Shown here one piece after another: positions 18,882-28,059 of a stretch of 64,000 bases of DNA. The stretch's first letter is position 1; each line of letters starts with the position of its first letter. A program made the position numbers and the translations under genes. The stretch spans positions 3,472,001-3,536,000 of the forward strand of contig OZ245731.1 of assembly GCA_965227155.1 (NCBI GenBank), written 5' to 3'. The notes beneath the pieces are model-generated. The model was not told the DNA's origin and did not search any database. It worked only from the letters and a program-made list of their open reading frames with translations. Origin of the DNA: UBA6059 sp965227155. GTDB taxonomy: Bacteria; Bacteroidota; Bacteroidia; Cytophagales; Cyclobacteriaceae.

Positions 18882-20090
18882 AAATGGATTGCTGTATTTT
18901 TCGTCTGTAAGTAAGTTGGTATCTGTTAAGGTATTGAGAAAAGCGACGAGTGCTTTTTTTTCTTCCTGCGTTAGGTTTAGACGCAATACCTCAGCATCAC
19001 CCATTTCACCATCATCAAGGGTTTTGAGTCTGAAATTAAGGTTTGGATGATCCTGTATATTGTCGCTGTAGTGGTTAACTACATCCATTAATGTTTCGAA
19101 TCGGCCATCATGCATGTAAGGTGCTGTCATGGAGATATTTCTTAAGGAGGGAACCTTGAATAATGCTTTATCACCATTTCGGCCTGTCACATCGCCTTTT
19201 CCATTGTCTAGATAGCTCAAGGCTAGTCCATTATTTTTGGCTTCATCATTCACATTTTGAGGAGTACCATGGCAATACAAACAAGTACCGCCTTTCCTGC
19301 CCCTGAAGAATATGTCTATGCCCAGATTTTCCTGCTCAGTGAAGTTTGGTAAATCTGGCATCTCTTCTTCATTTTCTACATAACCTATCATTTTCAGACC
19401 TTCATCAAATTTGGAATCAACAGAAATAATTGATCGATTGAACTGCGATAAGGCCCGGGCAATGCGGTCGGCCGTAACTTCTTCAGAGCCAAATGCATTT
19501 TTGAACAATACTGGATAATAATCTATCTTCTGCAATTTGTTAACCAGATCATTGAGATTCATACCCATTTCAATGTGATCCTGTATAGGCATAAGCACTT
19601 GCTCTTCCAAGGTACTTGCTCGCTCATCCCAGAAAAATCGTCCATTTTCATAGTACCTGCTGTTGATCAATGTCATCGAATTTCTTTTGGTAAGCTGCCC
19701 GTTTAATCCTTTGCTAAATTTGGCATTGTCAGAAAAGGCAGCACTTTGTTGATGACAGGAGGCACAGGATATGGTATTGTTGGTAGATAGGTTTTTGTCA
19801 TAAAAAAGCACCCGCCCGAGTGTAGCACCCATATCAGTTATGTGATTATCGTCGGGTGTATTGTCCGAATCCCCCACATCATCTGTTTTATAATGCCAGG
19901 GCAATTCCATATTGGCATAATTAAAGGGCGTTTCAGGTAGGTCAAGCACCCTATCCAGAATGGTCATATCCTCTGCTGAAAACTCGGATGTAATTTGGTC
20001 AGGAGAAGACTCATCTTCCTCATTAGCACAACCTAGCAATAATAGAGTGATGAACGTTAAAGCCTTTAGGTATGATTTATTGATGAGCAT
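18873..20090 (-). CDS. Di-haem cytochrome c peroxidase (MauG/CcpA family) lipoprotein
   Basis: A 405-residue periplasmic enzyme anchored by a lipobox LLLLGC (C21) followed by acidic residues, the pattern of a Bacteroidota lipoprotein export signal. Two haem-binding motifs are visible: CASCH (C109, C112, H113) and CLYCH (C270, C273, H274). Flanking sequence fits the family, for example GRVLFYDKNLS before the first haem and APYMHDGRFETL near residue 340. Family members reduce hydrogen peroxide with electrons from small cytochromes or oxidise protein side chains; which applies here cannot be told. It is a single gene with a hairpin at its end. Confidence 0.9.
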   Translation of the reverse strand: MLINKSYLKALTFITLLLLGCANEEDESSPDQITSEFSAEDMTILDRVLDLPETPFNYANMELPWHYKTDDVGDSDNTPDDNHITDMGATLGRVLFYDKNLSTNNTISCASCHQQSAAFSDNAKFSKGLNGQLTKRNSMTLINSRYYENGRFFWDERASTLEEQVLMPIQDHIEMGMNLNDLVNKLQKIDYYPVLFKNAFGSEEVTADRIARALSQFNRSIISVDSKFDEGLKMIGYVENEEEMPDLPNFTEQENLGIDIFFRGRKGGTCLYCHGTPQNVNDEAKNNGLALSYLDNGKGDVTGRNGDKALFKVPSLRNISMTAPYMHDGRFETLMDVVNHYSDNIQDHPNLNFRLKTLDDGEMGDAEVLRLNLTQEEKKALVAFLNTLTDTNLLTDEKYSNPFKQ

Positions 20091-20299
20091 AGGAGATAGT
20101 CCATTGATTTTTTAATTAACTACACTTGTAAGTGATTTAGTATGAGATGAAGGTTTTTTCTGCTATTGAATTTAGGTTAATGTGATCTTATGAATAGCAA
20201 AAGCAGATTGATGCTGCATTTCAACTTAAGTGATTGGTTCATCATAAGCTGAAAATATGCACCAGGCAACTATTTTTTTACAATGGCAATAGAAAGATA

Positions 20300-20324
20300 A
20301 AGCCCGACCAATCTGGTCGGGCTT
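20300..20324 (-). terminator. Intrinsic terminator of the FN3 lipoprotein gene
   Basis: A perfect 11-bp stem, AAGCCCGACCA at 20300-20310 and TGGTCGGGCTT at 20314-20324, with a three-base loop. On the reverse strand it is followed by a T-rich run (TTATCTTTCTATT). It lies 28 bases past the stop of the gene at 20353. Confidence 0.85.
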
Positions 20325-20352
20325 ACAAAATAGCTAGTTGTTTTTTAGTAGC

Positions 20353-22434
20353 TTAATTACAATTTGCTGAATAGGTGCTGAATGTTTCAGATACGGTAGT
20401 ACCTTCAGTATTGGTAATTGTAATAGTCTGACGAGTTTGTAAATCACCATTACCAAACTCATAGTCATAAGTAGTGGTAGTTACATTGCCCTGAGAATCT
20501 GTTGTTGTCTCAGAAGCAATCAAGTCTTCAGAAAAAGCCAAAGGAACCTGCAAGGCAAAAGGGAAATACCCTCTTTCAATGGACAATCGATAATGGTTTG
20601 TGCCTTCAGTTGTATAAGTGTAATCTGAGGTACTTAATGTCAAACCAAATGCAGGGAACGTTCCGACTACCCTTGTTACATTGTTGCCAGTGTAAGTGTA
20701 GGTGTATAGAATATCCTGACCTGCCGCATTGAGCGTTACATCTTCTACTTTTCCGGCATTATCGTAATTATAAGTAACAGTAACCAGTCCTGAACCATCA
20801 CCTTCATCTAACTCAACTTCGATGGGTTTTCCGTCAGCTGTATAAGATTTGTACTCTAGCCTTCCTGTTATAGTACCTGCAGAAGTTTGAGTTACGGTAT
20901 TGATTTCAGATACAAGTCCGTTACTATTATATGTGAAATCTGATGTATATATATCACCCTGGATACCTTCTATTTTGATCAACCTGCAGCTATTGTCATA
21001 AGTGAAGATGGTCTCTGTTGCTTCACCATCACTATTTGTACCGGTTGTTCGGGTCACATATTCACCACTACCACCTCCACCGGGATTCGTATTACCGGCT
21101 GTCGTAGTTGCAGTTACGCTGTTGGAGTTTTCTGATGTTGTTGTTCCATCAGTTGCGCGTACTCGGAAATAGTAGTTGGTTTCGGCATCCAAACCGGTTA
21201 CTGTATAGCTTGTGGTTGTAGTTTCATCAGTTAATACAAAACTGGTGAAAGCATTATCACTAGCCACCTCAATGATGTATTCTGTCGCACCACTTACGGC
21301 ACTCCAGTTTGCTGTGAAGCTGGTTTCAGTGATATCAGTAGCTGCTGAGGCTACGGGTGCCTCAAGCTCTGTCGGTTCAGGCTCGGATGACCCTGAAGTA
21401 GCTACTGTGCCGGTAGCAGAGTTTTCACTTGTGGTTAGCCCGTCAGAGGCTCTTACCCTGATGAAATAATCAGTGCCAGCTTCCAGTCCTTCTACTGCCA
21501 GGGATGTGCCCTGTACCTCTTCACTCGCTACGATAAGGCTGGTAAAGCTGTCATCACTGGCTACATCTACAAGGTAGGCAATAGCGCCAGCCACAGCAGA
21601 CCAGTTTGCTGTAAAGCCCGTCTCAGTAATGTCAGTAACATCACCTACTGTAGGAGCTGCGATAGCCTGAGCAGCTGCTAGCGTAATACCCGCGAAGCTA
21701 CCCCCGGTAATGCTTACATTATTCATCACCCTGCTATTGGTAAATGCATAGGCTGCTTCAAAAGCATAAGTACCCGAGGCTGTTTCGCCGTATTCTGTTA
21801 CTTCAATAGAGCCGGATGTAGCGATAAATACACTGTCGTTCATGACAAATGTAGCTGTATGATCACCGTTAGCACTGATACTGAATGTACCTGCAGCACT
21901 CGCCGTAGTAGTTAGAGTTATAGTACTTGAACCATCAGAAAAAACCAGTTGTGTTTTGCCATCACTGGATGTACGCCCTTCACTTACTGAAGGTGCAAAA
22001 GCATTCCCATTAACGGTAGCCTCTGTGGTGGTTGGATTTTCCGGAGGAGTAACCGGCGCGGCACTTGTAGTGACAGAAACAACTGCAGAAAAATCAGAAG
22101 TTGCCTCTGAGTTGGTAGCGCTCACCCTTACAAAATATGCTGTTTCGGCATCCAGACCACTTACAGAACCACTGGTTCCGGTTACACCACTTTGATTCAG
22201 TACAAAAGAACCAAAACCGTTATCGGTAGAAACTTGCAAGGTATAGCTATCGGCATCAGCCACGGCATTCCAGCTTACGTCAAAGCCACTGGCTGTTACA
22301 TTACTGGTGGCTACACCAGTGGGTGCGTCTAACGATGGCTGCGGCGTAGGCATATCATCATCGTCATCATCATTACAGCTCCATCCCATAAAGAGCAGTA
22401 AGAGCAGTGAAAAAATCTTGATTGATCGAACCAT
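20353..22434 (-). CDS. Surface lipoprotein with three FN3 domains and YD-like repeats
   Basis: A 693-residue lipoprotein. C20 is followed by six Asp residues, a strong acidic export signal that predicts surface exposure. FN3 domain 1 spans about 35-122. A small beta domain follows (about 140-245), resembling DUF6252-type domains. FN3 domains 2 and 3 (about 255-345 and 355-445) are near copies of each other (DITETGFTANWSAV and DITETSFTANWSAV). The C-terminal 230 residues contain Tyr/Asp/Gly-rich strands such as YDNSCRLIKIEG and YNSNGLVSEI, like YD/RHS repeats. No catalytic motif is seen; the role is probably binding or adhesion. A strong terminator follows. Confidence 0.85.
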   Translation of the reverse strand: MVRSIKIFSLLLLLFMGWSCNDDDDDDMPTPQPSLDAPTGVATSNVTASGFDVSWNAVADADSYTLQVSTDNGFGSFVLNQSGVTGTSGSVSGLDAETAYFVRVSATNSEATSDFSAVVSVTTSAAPVTPPENPTTTEATVNGNAFAPSVSEGRTSSDGKTQLVFSDGSSTITLTTTASAAGTFSISANGDHTATFVMNDSVFIATSGSIEVTEYGETASGTYAFEAAYAFTNSRVMNNVSITGGSFAGITLAAAQAIAAPTVGDVTDITETGFTANWSAVAGAIAYLVDVASDDSFTSLIVASEEVQGTSLAVEGLEAGTDYFIRVRASDGLTTSENSATGTVATSGSSEPEPTELEAPVASAATDITETSFTANWSAVSGATEYIIEVASDNAFTSFVLTDETTTTSYTVTGLDAETNYYFRVRATDGTTTSENSNSVTATTTAGNTNPGGGGSGEYVTRTTGTNSDGEATETIFTYDNSCRLIKIEGIQGDIYTSDFTYNSNGLVSEINTVTQTSAGTITGRLEYKSYTADGKPIEVELDEGDGSGLVTVTYNYDNAGKVEDVTLNAAGQDILYTYTYTGNNVTRVVGTFPAFGLTLSTSDYTYTTEGTNHYRLSIERGYFPFALQVPLAFSEDLIASETTTDSQGNVTTTTYDYEFGNGDLQTRQTITITNTEGTTVSETFSTYSANCN

Positions 22435-22598
22435 ATTATTTTTTTCAGTAAAGCTTGGGTGTTTCCTACTGTGTTACAATACCTTATATTGGGTATATTA
22501 TATTGGGGGATTTCAGCTGCTACTCCATTTAAAAGCAGCAGAAAACTATATGGCAATCGCAGAAACAGTCTAACTTCGCCGCTGTTATATTTTCAGCT

Positions 22599-22994
22599 AT
22601 GGTAAATCAAGAAGTGAAACTTTTAGCCCTGCTGGCCCGGGCTGATGGCAGGGTAGACGACCGTGAGCGCAAGCTTATTTATAGTATAGGGGCTGCACAT
22701 AAGGTTTCTCAGGAGGAAATTGATTACTTGCTTACATCAGATCAGGGCATTGAAGATTTCGAAGAGCTTTCCAAAGATGAGAAGTTTGAGTATCTCTACC
22801 ACCTCATTAAACTCATGAAGGTAGATGGGCGGGTGTTTGACGAAGAAATCCAGTTTTGTATGGATGCCGCACGCAGGTTGGGCTATGAACTTCGCGCTGT
22901 ACTGGAACTCTACCCTCATATTCATGCCAATATTGAAATTCCGATGGAGAAGCGGAAGATCAGAAAGCTGGCAGACAATTATTTAAGAAATTGA
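22599..22994 (+). CDS. TerB-like protein
   Basis: A 131-residue all-helical cytoplasmic protein of the TerB/DjlA N-domain fold. Two acidic motifs, ARADGRVDDRERK (about 13-25) and MKVDGRVFDEEI (about 72-83), are the paired metal-binding signatures of this fold. TerB proteins are named for tellurite resistance, but most stand-alone members have unknown roles. It is divergent from the FN3 lipoprotein and not clearly in an operon. Confidence 0.8.
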   Translation: MVNQEVKLLALLARADGRVDDRERKLIYSIGAAHKVSQEEIDYLLTSDQGIEDFEELSKDEKFEYLYHLIKLMKVDGRVFDEEIQFCMDAARRLGYELRAVLELYPHIHANIEIPMEKRKIRKLADNYLRN

Positions 22995-23057
22995 TAGCTA
23001 GGAGATCACCGCTCAGCAACTAATTTGCTATCCGGTGTAATTTTTTCCAGCAAATTC

Positions 23058-23065
23058 TATTTTTG
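23058..23065 (+). promoter_or_regulatory. Candidate -7 box for the PIG-L gene
   Basis: TATTTTTG exactly matches the Bacteroidota -7 consensus TAnnTTTG and lies 44 bases before the ATG at 23109. No TTG at the ideal -33 spacing is present, so support rests on the -7 box and position. Confidence 0.4.
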
Positions 23066-23108
23066 CTCGTTGACAAGAACAGATCGCGATAAACAAAAAG
23101 GAAAATAG

Positions 23109-25613
23109 ATGTTGGTAAGGATTGGAATACTCATCATACTGTATGCGTGCAGTATAGGGATTAGAGCCCAGGCACCAAAAAAGCCCAATGCGGCGGATAT
23201 CCATTTGATGCTAAAAAAGCTTAATGTGCTGGGATCGGTTATGTATGTGGCAGCTCATCCTGATGATGAGAATACACGCATGATTGCCTATTATGCCAAT
23301 GAAAAACTCTTTCGTACAGCTTACCTTTCTGCTACGCGGGGAGATGGAGGACAAAATTTAATTGGTCCTGAGATTAGAGAGGGGCTGGGTATCATCAGAA
23401 CTCAGGAATTGCTGGCCGCCCGCCGGACCGATGGTGGTAGCCAGTTTTTTTCCCGTGCCAACGATTTTGGTTATTCCAAGGATCCTGATGAAACTTTCAA
23501 CATTTGGGATCGTGAAAAAGTATTGGCAGATTTTGTTTGGAATATCCGAAAATTTCGACCCGATGTATTGATTACCAGATTCTCTTTAATGCCCAAGGTA
23601 ACCCATGGCCACCATACTGCTTCTGCCATATTAGCCAATGAAGCTTTTGATTTGGCTGGTGATCCCAGTGCTTTTCCTGAGCAATTGGAATATGTGGAAC
23701 CCTGGCAGCCACGACGCATATTTTGGAACACCAGCTGGTGGTTTTACCGCAGCTCAGGACAGGAGATGGATACCGCTAAATTCATCACTATAGATGTAGG
23801 TGCATACAATACTTTACTAGGCAAAAGCTATAATGAAATTGCGGCCTTAAGCAGGTCCATGCATAAAAGTCAGGGCTTTGGTGCCACAGGGTCACGCGGT
23901 AGTGAGATAGAATACCTGGAGCAATGGAAAGGGGACAAGGCTTCTCAGGATCCGTTTGAAGGTATCGATACCAGCTGGGGCAGAGTAGATCAAGGTGAGA
24001 AAGTGGCGGAACATACTCAAAATGCATTGCATAATTACATGCCTGATGATCCGGCTCGGATTATACCTGATTTATTGCAAGCACTAAAGGCCTTAGAGCA
24101 GGTTAAAGATGAATATTGGGCGTCAGTCAAAAGACAGGAGATTCATGACATCATCAAAGCTTGTTTGGGATTGTACCTGGAAGTAAAGACAGATGCATTC
24201 AGAGTGGTACCCGGTGATAGCATAAATCTAAGCCTAGAAGCGATCAACCGGGCTAATGTGGAGGTATCCCTATCAACTGTAAGATATAATGATTTGATGG
24301 CTGAGCCCGAAAAATTAAACCAGAAGCTCTCATACAATACGCCTTTCTTTATGGATAAGAAAATGGCTATACCAGCTGAAACGCCTTTCAGCCAACCTTA
24401 CTGGCTAAAGAAGGATGGCTCTCTGGGCATGTATACTGTAGAGGAGCAGACATTAATCGGCCTGCCGGAAAATCCACCAGCTCTTACGGTGGACATGACA
24501 GTAAAAGTTCAGGACTATTATCTGGATTACACTGTTCCCGTGGTTTACAAAACCAATGATCCGGTAGATGGTGAAGTTTACAAACCTCTGGCTATCACGC
24601 CTCCTGTTTTTGCCAATATCACAGATGCCGTTTACATCATGGCCAACGGACAAGCGAAACCGGTGAATGTAAAGGTGATTGCAGGTAAATCAAAGCTGGA
24701 AGGTGCGCTCAGCCTGGAGTTGCCCGTAGGCTGGTCTGCTACTCCCGCCAGCATAGATTTTTCCATGGAAAATAAAGGTGAGGAGCAATCTTTTGATTTT
24801 ATGGTTACCCCACCTGCCAACCAGGATGAGGGATTGGTGAAAGCGCTGGTTACCGTAGAAGGCAAAACCTATAACTACGCACTCAATGTGATTGATTATG
24901 ACCATATACCCATGCAAACCCGTTTCCCGGAATCGAATGCGCGTATTGTTAATATTGACATTCAGAAAAGGGGAGAGTCTATAGGGTATATTATGGGTGC
25001 AGGTGATGAAATTCCTGCCAGTCTTCGGCAAATTGGCTATGATGTAACCGAGCTTGGTGAAGAGGACATCAACACTGAAAATCTGCAACAATTTGATGCG
25101 GTAATTCTTGGTGTGCGGGCATTCAACACAGTGGACAGATTAAAGTTTCTGAAAGATGAGCTTTTTAGCTATGTGGAAAATGGCGGCACTATGGTGGTGC
25201 AGTATAACACCTCCCACCGACTGGTTACGCAAGAGATATCACCGGTACCTTTGAAGCTTTCCCGCGATAGGGTAACGGTAGAAGAAGCACCGGTAAGATT
25301 TTTGGCAGAAAACCATCCTGTGCTGAATTTCCCCAACAAAATCACGCAAAAGGATTTTGAAGGTTGGGTACAGGAGCGAGGCTTGTATTTCCCGAATGAG
25401 TGGGATGATGCCTTTACACCAATACTATCATCCAATGATCCGGGTGAGGAACCTCTTGAAGGCGGATTATTGGTAGCTCCCTATGGCAAGGGTTATTACA
25501 TTTACACTGGCTATTCCTGGTTTAGGGAATTACCCGCCGGCGTATCCGGAGCTTATCGTTTGTTCACCAATCTAATTTCAATAGGACACCAAAACGACAC
25601 AACTAACGACTGA
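23109..25613 (+). CDS. PIG-L family deacetylase with C-terminal amidotransferase-like domain
   Basis: An 834-residue exported protein with a signal peptide ending near IRAQ (residue 21). The PIG-L/LmbE catalytic domain (about 38-290) has the zinc and catalytic motif AHPDDEN (H50, D52, D53) and the later metal ligand motif HGHH (167-170). A long beta-rich middle (about 370-600) leads to a C-terminal Rossmann-like domain (about 620-830; LQQFDAVILGVRAFN) resembling glutamine-amidotransferase-fold domains without an obvious catalytic Cys. Family enzymes remove N-acetyl groups from sugars such as GlcNAc conjugates. The substrate is unknown, but extracytoplasmic location suggests scavenged glycans. 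Next on the same strand are a membrane peptide and a sodium symporter, so deacetylation and uptake may be linked (inference). Confidence 0.88.
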   Translation: MLVRIGILIILYACSIGIRAQAPKKPNAADIHLMLKKLNVLGSVMYVAAHPDDENTRMIAYYANEKLFRTAYLSATRGDGGQNLIGPEIREGLGIIRTQELLAARRTDGGSQFFSRANDFGYSKDPDETFNIWDREKVLADFVWNIRKFRPDVLITRFSLMPKVTHGHHTASAILANEAFDLAGDPSAFPEQLEYVEPWQPRRIFWNTSWWFYRSSGQEMDTAKFITIDVGAYNTLLGKSYNEIAALSRSMHKSQGFGATGSRGSEIEYLEQWKGDKASQDPFEGIDTSWGRVDQGEKVAEHTQNALHNYMPDDPARIIPDLLQALKALEQVKDEYWASVKRQEIHDIIKACLGLYLEVKTDAFRVVPGDSINLSLEAINRANVEVSLSTVRYNDLMAEPEKLNQKLSYNTPFFMDKKMAIPAETPFSQPYWLKKDGSLGMYTVEEQTLIGLPENPPALTVDMTVKVQDYYLDYTVPVVYKTNDPVDGEVYKPLAITPPVFANITDAVYIMANGQAKPVNVKVIAGKSKLEGALSLELPVGWSATPASIDFSMENKGEEQSFDFMVTPPANQDEGLVKALVTVEGKTYNYALNVIDYDHIPMQTRFPESNARIVNIDIQKRGESIGYIMGAGDEIPASLRQIGYDVTELGEEDINTENLQQFDAVILGVRAFNTVDRLKFLKDELFSYVENGGTMVVQYNTSHRLVTQEISPVPLKLSRDRVTVEEAPVRFLAENHPVLNFPNKITQKDFEGWVQERGLYFPNEWDDAFTPILSSNDPGEEPLEGGLLVAPYGKGYYIYTGYSWFRELPAGVSGAYRLFTNLISIGHQNDTTND

Positions 25614-25615
25614 TC

Positions 25616-25735
25616 ATGATGCAGGAAGATAAACCACCATTTTTCAAAAGCTGGACGTGGCTATATGCGTTCGTATTTTTCTTTTTGGTCTTCTTGATCT
25701 TTTTGATGTATCAATTCACAACCACATTTTCATGA
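25616..25735 (+). CDS. 39-residue single-pass membrane peptide
   Basis: ATGATG at 25616 opens a 39-codon frame ending in TGA at 25733-25735. The product is a short polar N-terminus (MMQEDKPPFFKSW), one hydrophobic helix rich in Phe and Leu (about residues 15-32) and a Thr-rich tail. Its stop overlaps the symporter start as ATGA, so the two are likely translated together. The PIG-L stop is two bases upstream. The coupling and clean membrane helix argue that it is a real gene, possibly a small accessory subunit of the transporter. Confidence 0.7.
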   Translation: MMQEDKPPFFKSWTWLYAFVFFFLVFLIFLMYQFTTTFS

Positions 25736-27441
25736 ATACGATAGACCTGATTGTTCTTTTTGCCACTTTGGCCATAATCGTAATTTATGGTGTTTGGAAA
25801 ACCCGTGTCAATAGCAATATAGAAAGTTACCTGCTGGGCAATAAAAGTATGCGCTGGGGCACGATCGGATTGTCTGTGATGGCTACACAAGCCTCTGCCA
25901 TTACTTTTATCAGTACCCCAGGGCAGGCCTATGAGAGTGGCATGGCCTTCGTACAAAATTATCTCGGCCTGCCAATAGCCCTCATCATTGTCTCTGCAGT
26001 CTTCATACCCATCTACTATAGGCTCAAAGTTTACACTGCTTATGAGTTTTTGGAAAATCGTTTTGATTTGAAAACCAGGCTCTTAGGAGCTACACTTTTT
26101 CTCATACAGCGTGGATTGGCGGCTGGTATTACCATTTATGCACCGGCCATTATTCTTTCATCGGTACTGCATTGGGATCTAAACCTAACCATTTTATTAG
26201 TTGGTGGGCTGGTTATTATTTACACCGTATCAGGTGGCACCAGGGCCGTAAGCATTACGCAGAAACAACAGATGGCGGTGATTATGGTAGGTATGTTTGC
26301 CGCTTTTTGGGTAATGTTGGATTACCTCAGCGAATATGTCACTTTTGGTCAGGCACTTACCATTGCAGGCAAGCTGGGAAAACTTGATGCTATAGATCTG
26401 GAGTTTTCACTGGAAAAAAGATATACCATCTGGTCGGGTCTGGCGGCTGGTATTTTCTTGCAGCTGAGCTATTTCGGTACAGACCAATCACAGGTTGCCC
26501 GCTATCTAGGTGGCCAAAATACCACTCAAAGCCGCATAGGTTTGATGTTTAATGCTATGCTCAAAATTCCGATGCAGTTCTTCATTTTGTTGGTGGGTGC
26601 CATGCTTTATGTCTTCTACATCTTCTATGTGCCACCTATTCATTTCAACCAAACAGTGGTAGAAAAGGCCCGAGAGGTCAATGATATGAGGTATCGAAGC
26701 TTTGAGGATTACCACTATGCCATGTCGATGCAGAGACTGGAATCGGGTGAGTGGATGGCCTTAGCAGCTAAAAAAGATGATGATGTGATGATGAAGGCCG
26801 CCACCAAAAGTTTCCACACGTGGGATGGAGAGGTGAAAAAGGCGCGCCGCGAGATGGAAAAGCTCATCAAGACCTCTGACCCTGATGCAGAAGTGGATGA
26901 TGCCGATTATGTATTCCTGACATTCATATTAAACTACCTCCCTACAGGATTGGTAGGCTTGCTCATTGCAGTAATTTTCTCAGCGGCTATGAGTTCTACC
27001 AGCAGTGAGATCAATGCATTGGCCTCCACCTCTATAGTCGATTATTATAAGCGATTGGTCAATAAAACAGGCTCTGATAAAAAGTATGTTTTCATGTCCA
27101 AAGCTTTGACGCTGATGTGGGGCATCATTGCGATCTGTTTTGCCTTGTTTGCCAATAACTCAGAAAACCTCATCGAAGCGGTCAATATTGTAGGCTCGCT
27201 GTTTTACGGAACCATCCTGGGGATTTTCCTTGTGGCTTTTTTCCTGAAAAAGGTATCCGGCAGTCCCGTTTTCTATGCGGCCCTGGCAGCACAGGTCACT
27301 GTTATCATTTGCCATTTCCTTTCCATCAATGGCATTATTGGTCTGGGCTATCTGTGGTACAATGTTATCGGCTGTCTGCTCACCATACTATTAAGCCTTA
27401 TACTCCAGCCGATTATCGGACGTGAGGCACAAAAAATATAG
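25732..27441 (+). CDS. Sodium:solute symporter (SSS family)
   Basis: A 569-residue transporter with about 13 membrane helices. I start it at ATG 25732 (MNTIDLIVLFATLAIIVIYG) because this begins directly with the first helix and overlaps the preceding small gene as ATGA; an in-frame extension to 25657 would run through that gene. Landmarks are GNKSMRWGTIGLSVMATQASAITFISTPGQ and the sodium-site-like SSTSSEINALASTS. A charged loop of about 85 residues (roughly 295-380) sits between helices and is typical of the Bacteroidota subgroup. The substrate is likely a sugar or organic acid. It is abutted by the DNA glycosylase gene without a gap. Confidence 0.9.
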   Translation: MNTIDLIVLFATLAIIVIYGVWKTRVNSNIESYLLGNKSMRWGTIGLSVMATQASAITFISTPGQAYESGMAFVQNYLGLPIALIIVSAVFIPIYYRLKVYTAYEFLENRFDLKTRLLGATLFLIQRGLAAGITIYAPAIILSSVLHWDLNLTILLVGGLVIIYTVSGGTRAVSITQKQQMAVIMVGMFAAFWVMLDYLSEYVTFGQALTIAGKLGKLDAIDLEFSLEKRYTIWSGLAAGIFLQLSYFGTDQSQVARYLGGQNTTQSRIGLMFNAMLKIPMQFFILLVGAMLYVFYIFYVPPIHFNQTVVEKAREVNDMRYRSFEDYHYAMSMQRLESGEWMALAAKKDDDVMMKAATKSFHTWDGEVKKARREMEKLIKTSDPDAEVDDADYVFLTFILNYLPTGLVGLLIAVIFSAAMSSTSSEINALASTSIVDYYKRLVNKTGSDKKYVFMSKALTLMWGIIAICFALFANNSENLIEAVNIVGSLFYGTILGIFLVAFFLKKVSGSPVFYAALAAQVTVIICHFLSINGIIGLGYLWYNVIGCLLTILLSLILQPIIGREAQKI

Positions 27442-28059
27442 TTGGTTTTGCATGGTGATTTACTAGAAGCGGATTTTTATCAGCAGGAAGATGTGGTAGA
27501 TCTTGCAAGGCAGTTGCTGGGTAAGGTATTGGTTACCCGCTTTCAGGGTCAGGTTACTGCTGGCAGAATTGTAGAAACTGAAGCTTATCGAGGCAGGGAT
27601 GACAAGGCGTGTCACGCACATGGCAAAAGAACAGCTCGCACGGAGGTGATGTACAGGGCAGGGGGAGTCGCTTACATCTATCTTTGCTATGGCATCCATC
27701 ATTTATTCAATATTGTGACTAACAAAGAAAATGTGGCTGATGCAGTATTGATAAGGGCAATCGAACCCATGGAGGGTATAGATGTGATGCTTGCCAGAAG
27801 AAATATGGAAAAATTCAACAGGCGAATTACTGCCGGACCGGGTACACTTTCTCAGGCTTTGTCGATACACAAAAAGTACACCGGCATTGATTTGACGGGA
27901 GATTTGATAAATATCTATGATGACCGACATCATGTGCCCACTGATAAAATTGTAGAAACTACGCGTATTGGCGTAGATTATGCAGAAGAAGATGCCTTAA
28001 GGCCATGGCGTTTTTATATTGAAGACAATTCTTTTGTTAGTAAAAAGATCAAGAAATGA
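27442..28059 (+). CDS. DNA-3-methyladenine glycosylase (AAG/MPG family)
   Basis: A 205-residue monofunctional glycosylase that removes alkylated purines such as 3-methyladenine, starting base excision repair. Visible family motifs are LLGKVLVT, the catalytic region RIVETEAYRG, RTEVMYRAGGVAYIYLCYGIH and ITAGPGTLSQAL. The only possible starts are TTG codons at 27442 or 27448. The first follows the symporter stop with no gap, so translation is probably coupled. Its end overlaps the dehydrogenase gene as ATGA. AlkB at 44193 provides a second alkylation-repair route in the same window. Confidence 0.9.
   Translation: MVLHGDLLEADFYQQEDVVDLARQLLGKVLVTRFQGQVTAGRIVETEAYRGRDDKACHAHGKRTARTEVMYRAGGVAYIYLCYGIHHLFNIVTNKENVADAVLIRAIEPMEGIDVMLARRNMEKFNRRITAGPGTLSQALSIHKKYTGIDLTGDLINIYDDRHHVPTDKIVETTRIGVDYAEEDALRPWRFYIEDNSFVSKKIKK

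Noticed and set aside
23362..23571. Forward ORF of 69 codons inside the PIG-L gene
   Set aside because: It is an alternative frame of a strong catalytic domain with no independent support.
25657..25731. In-frame N-terminal extension of the sodium symporter
   Set aside because: It overlaps the 39-residue gene entirely and lacks a transporter-like start; the ATGA overlap at 25732 is the better start.
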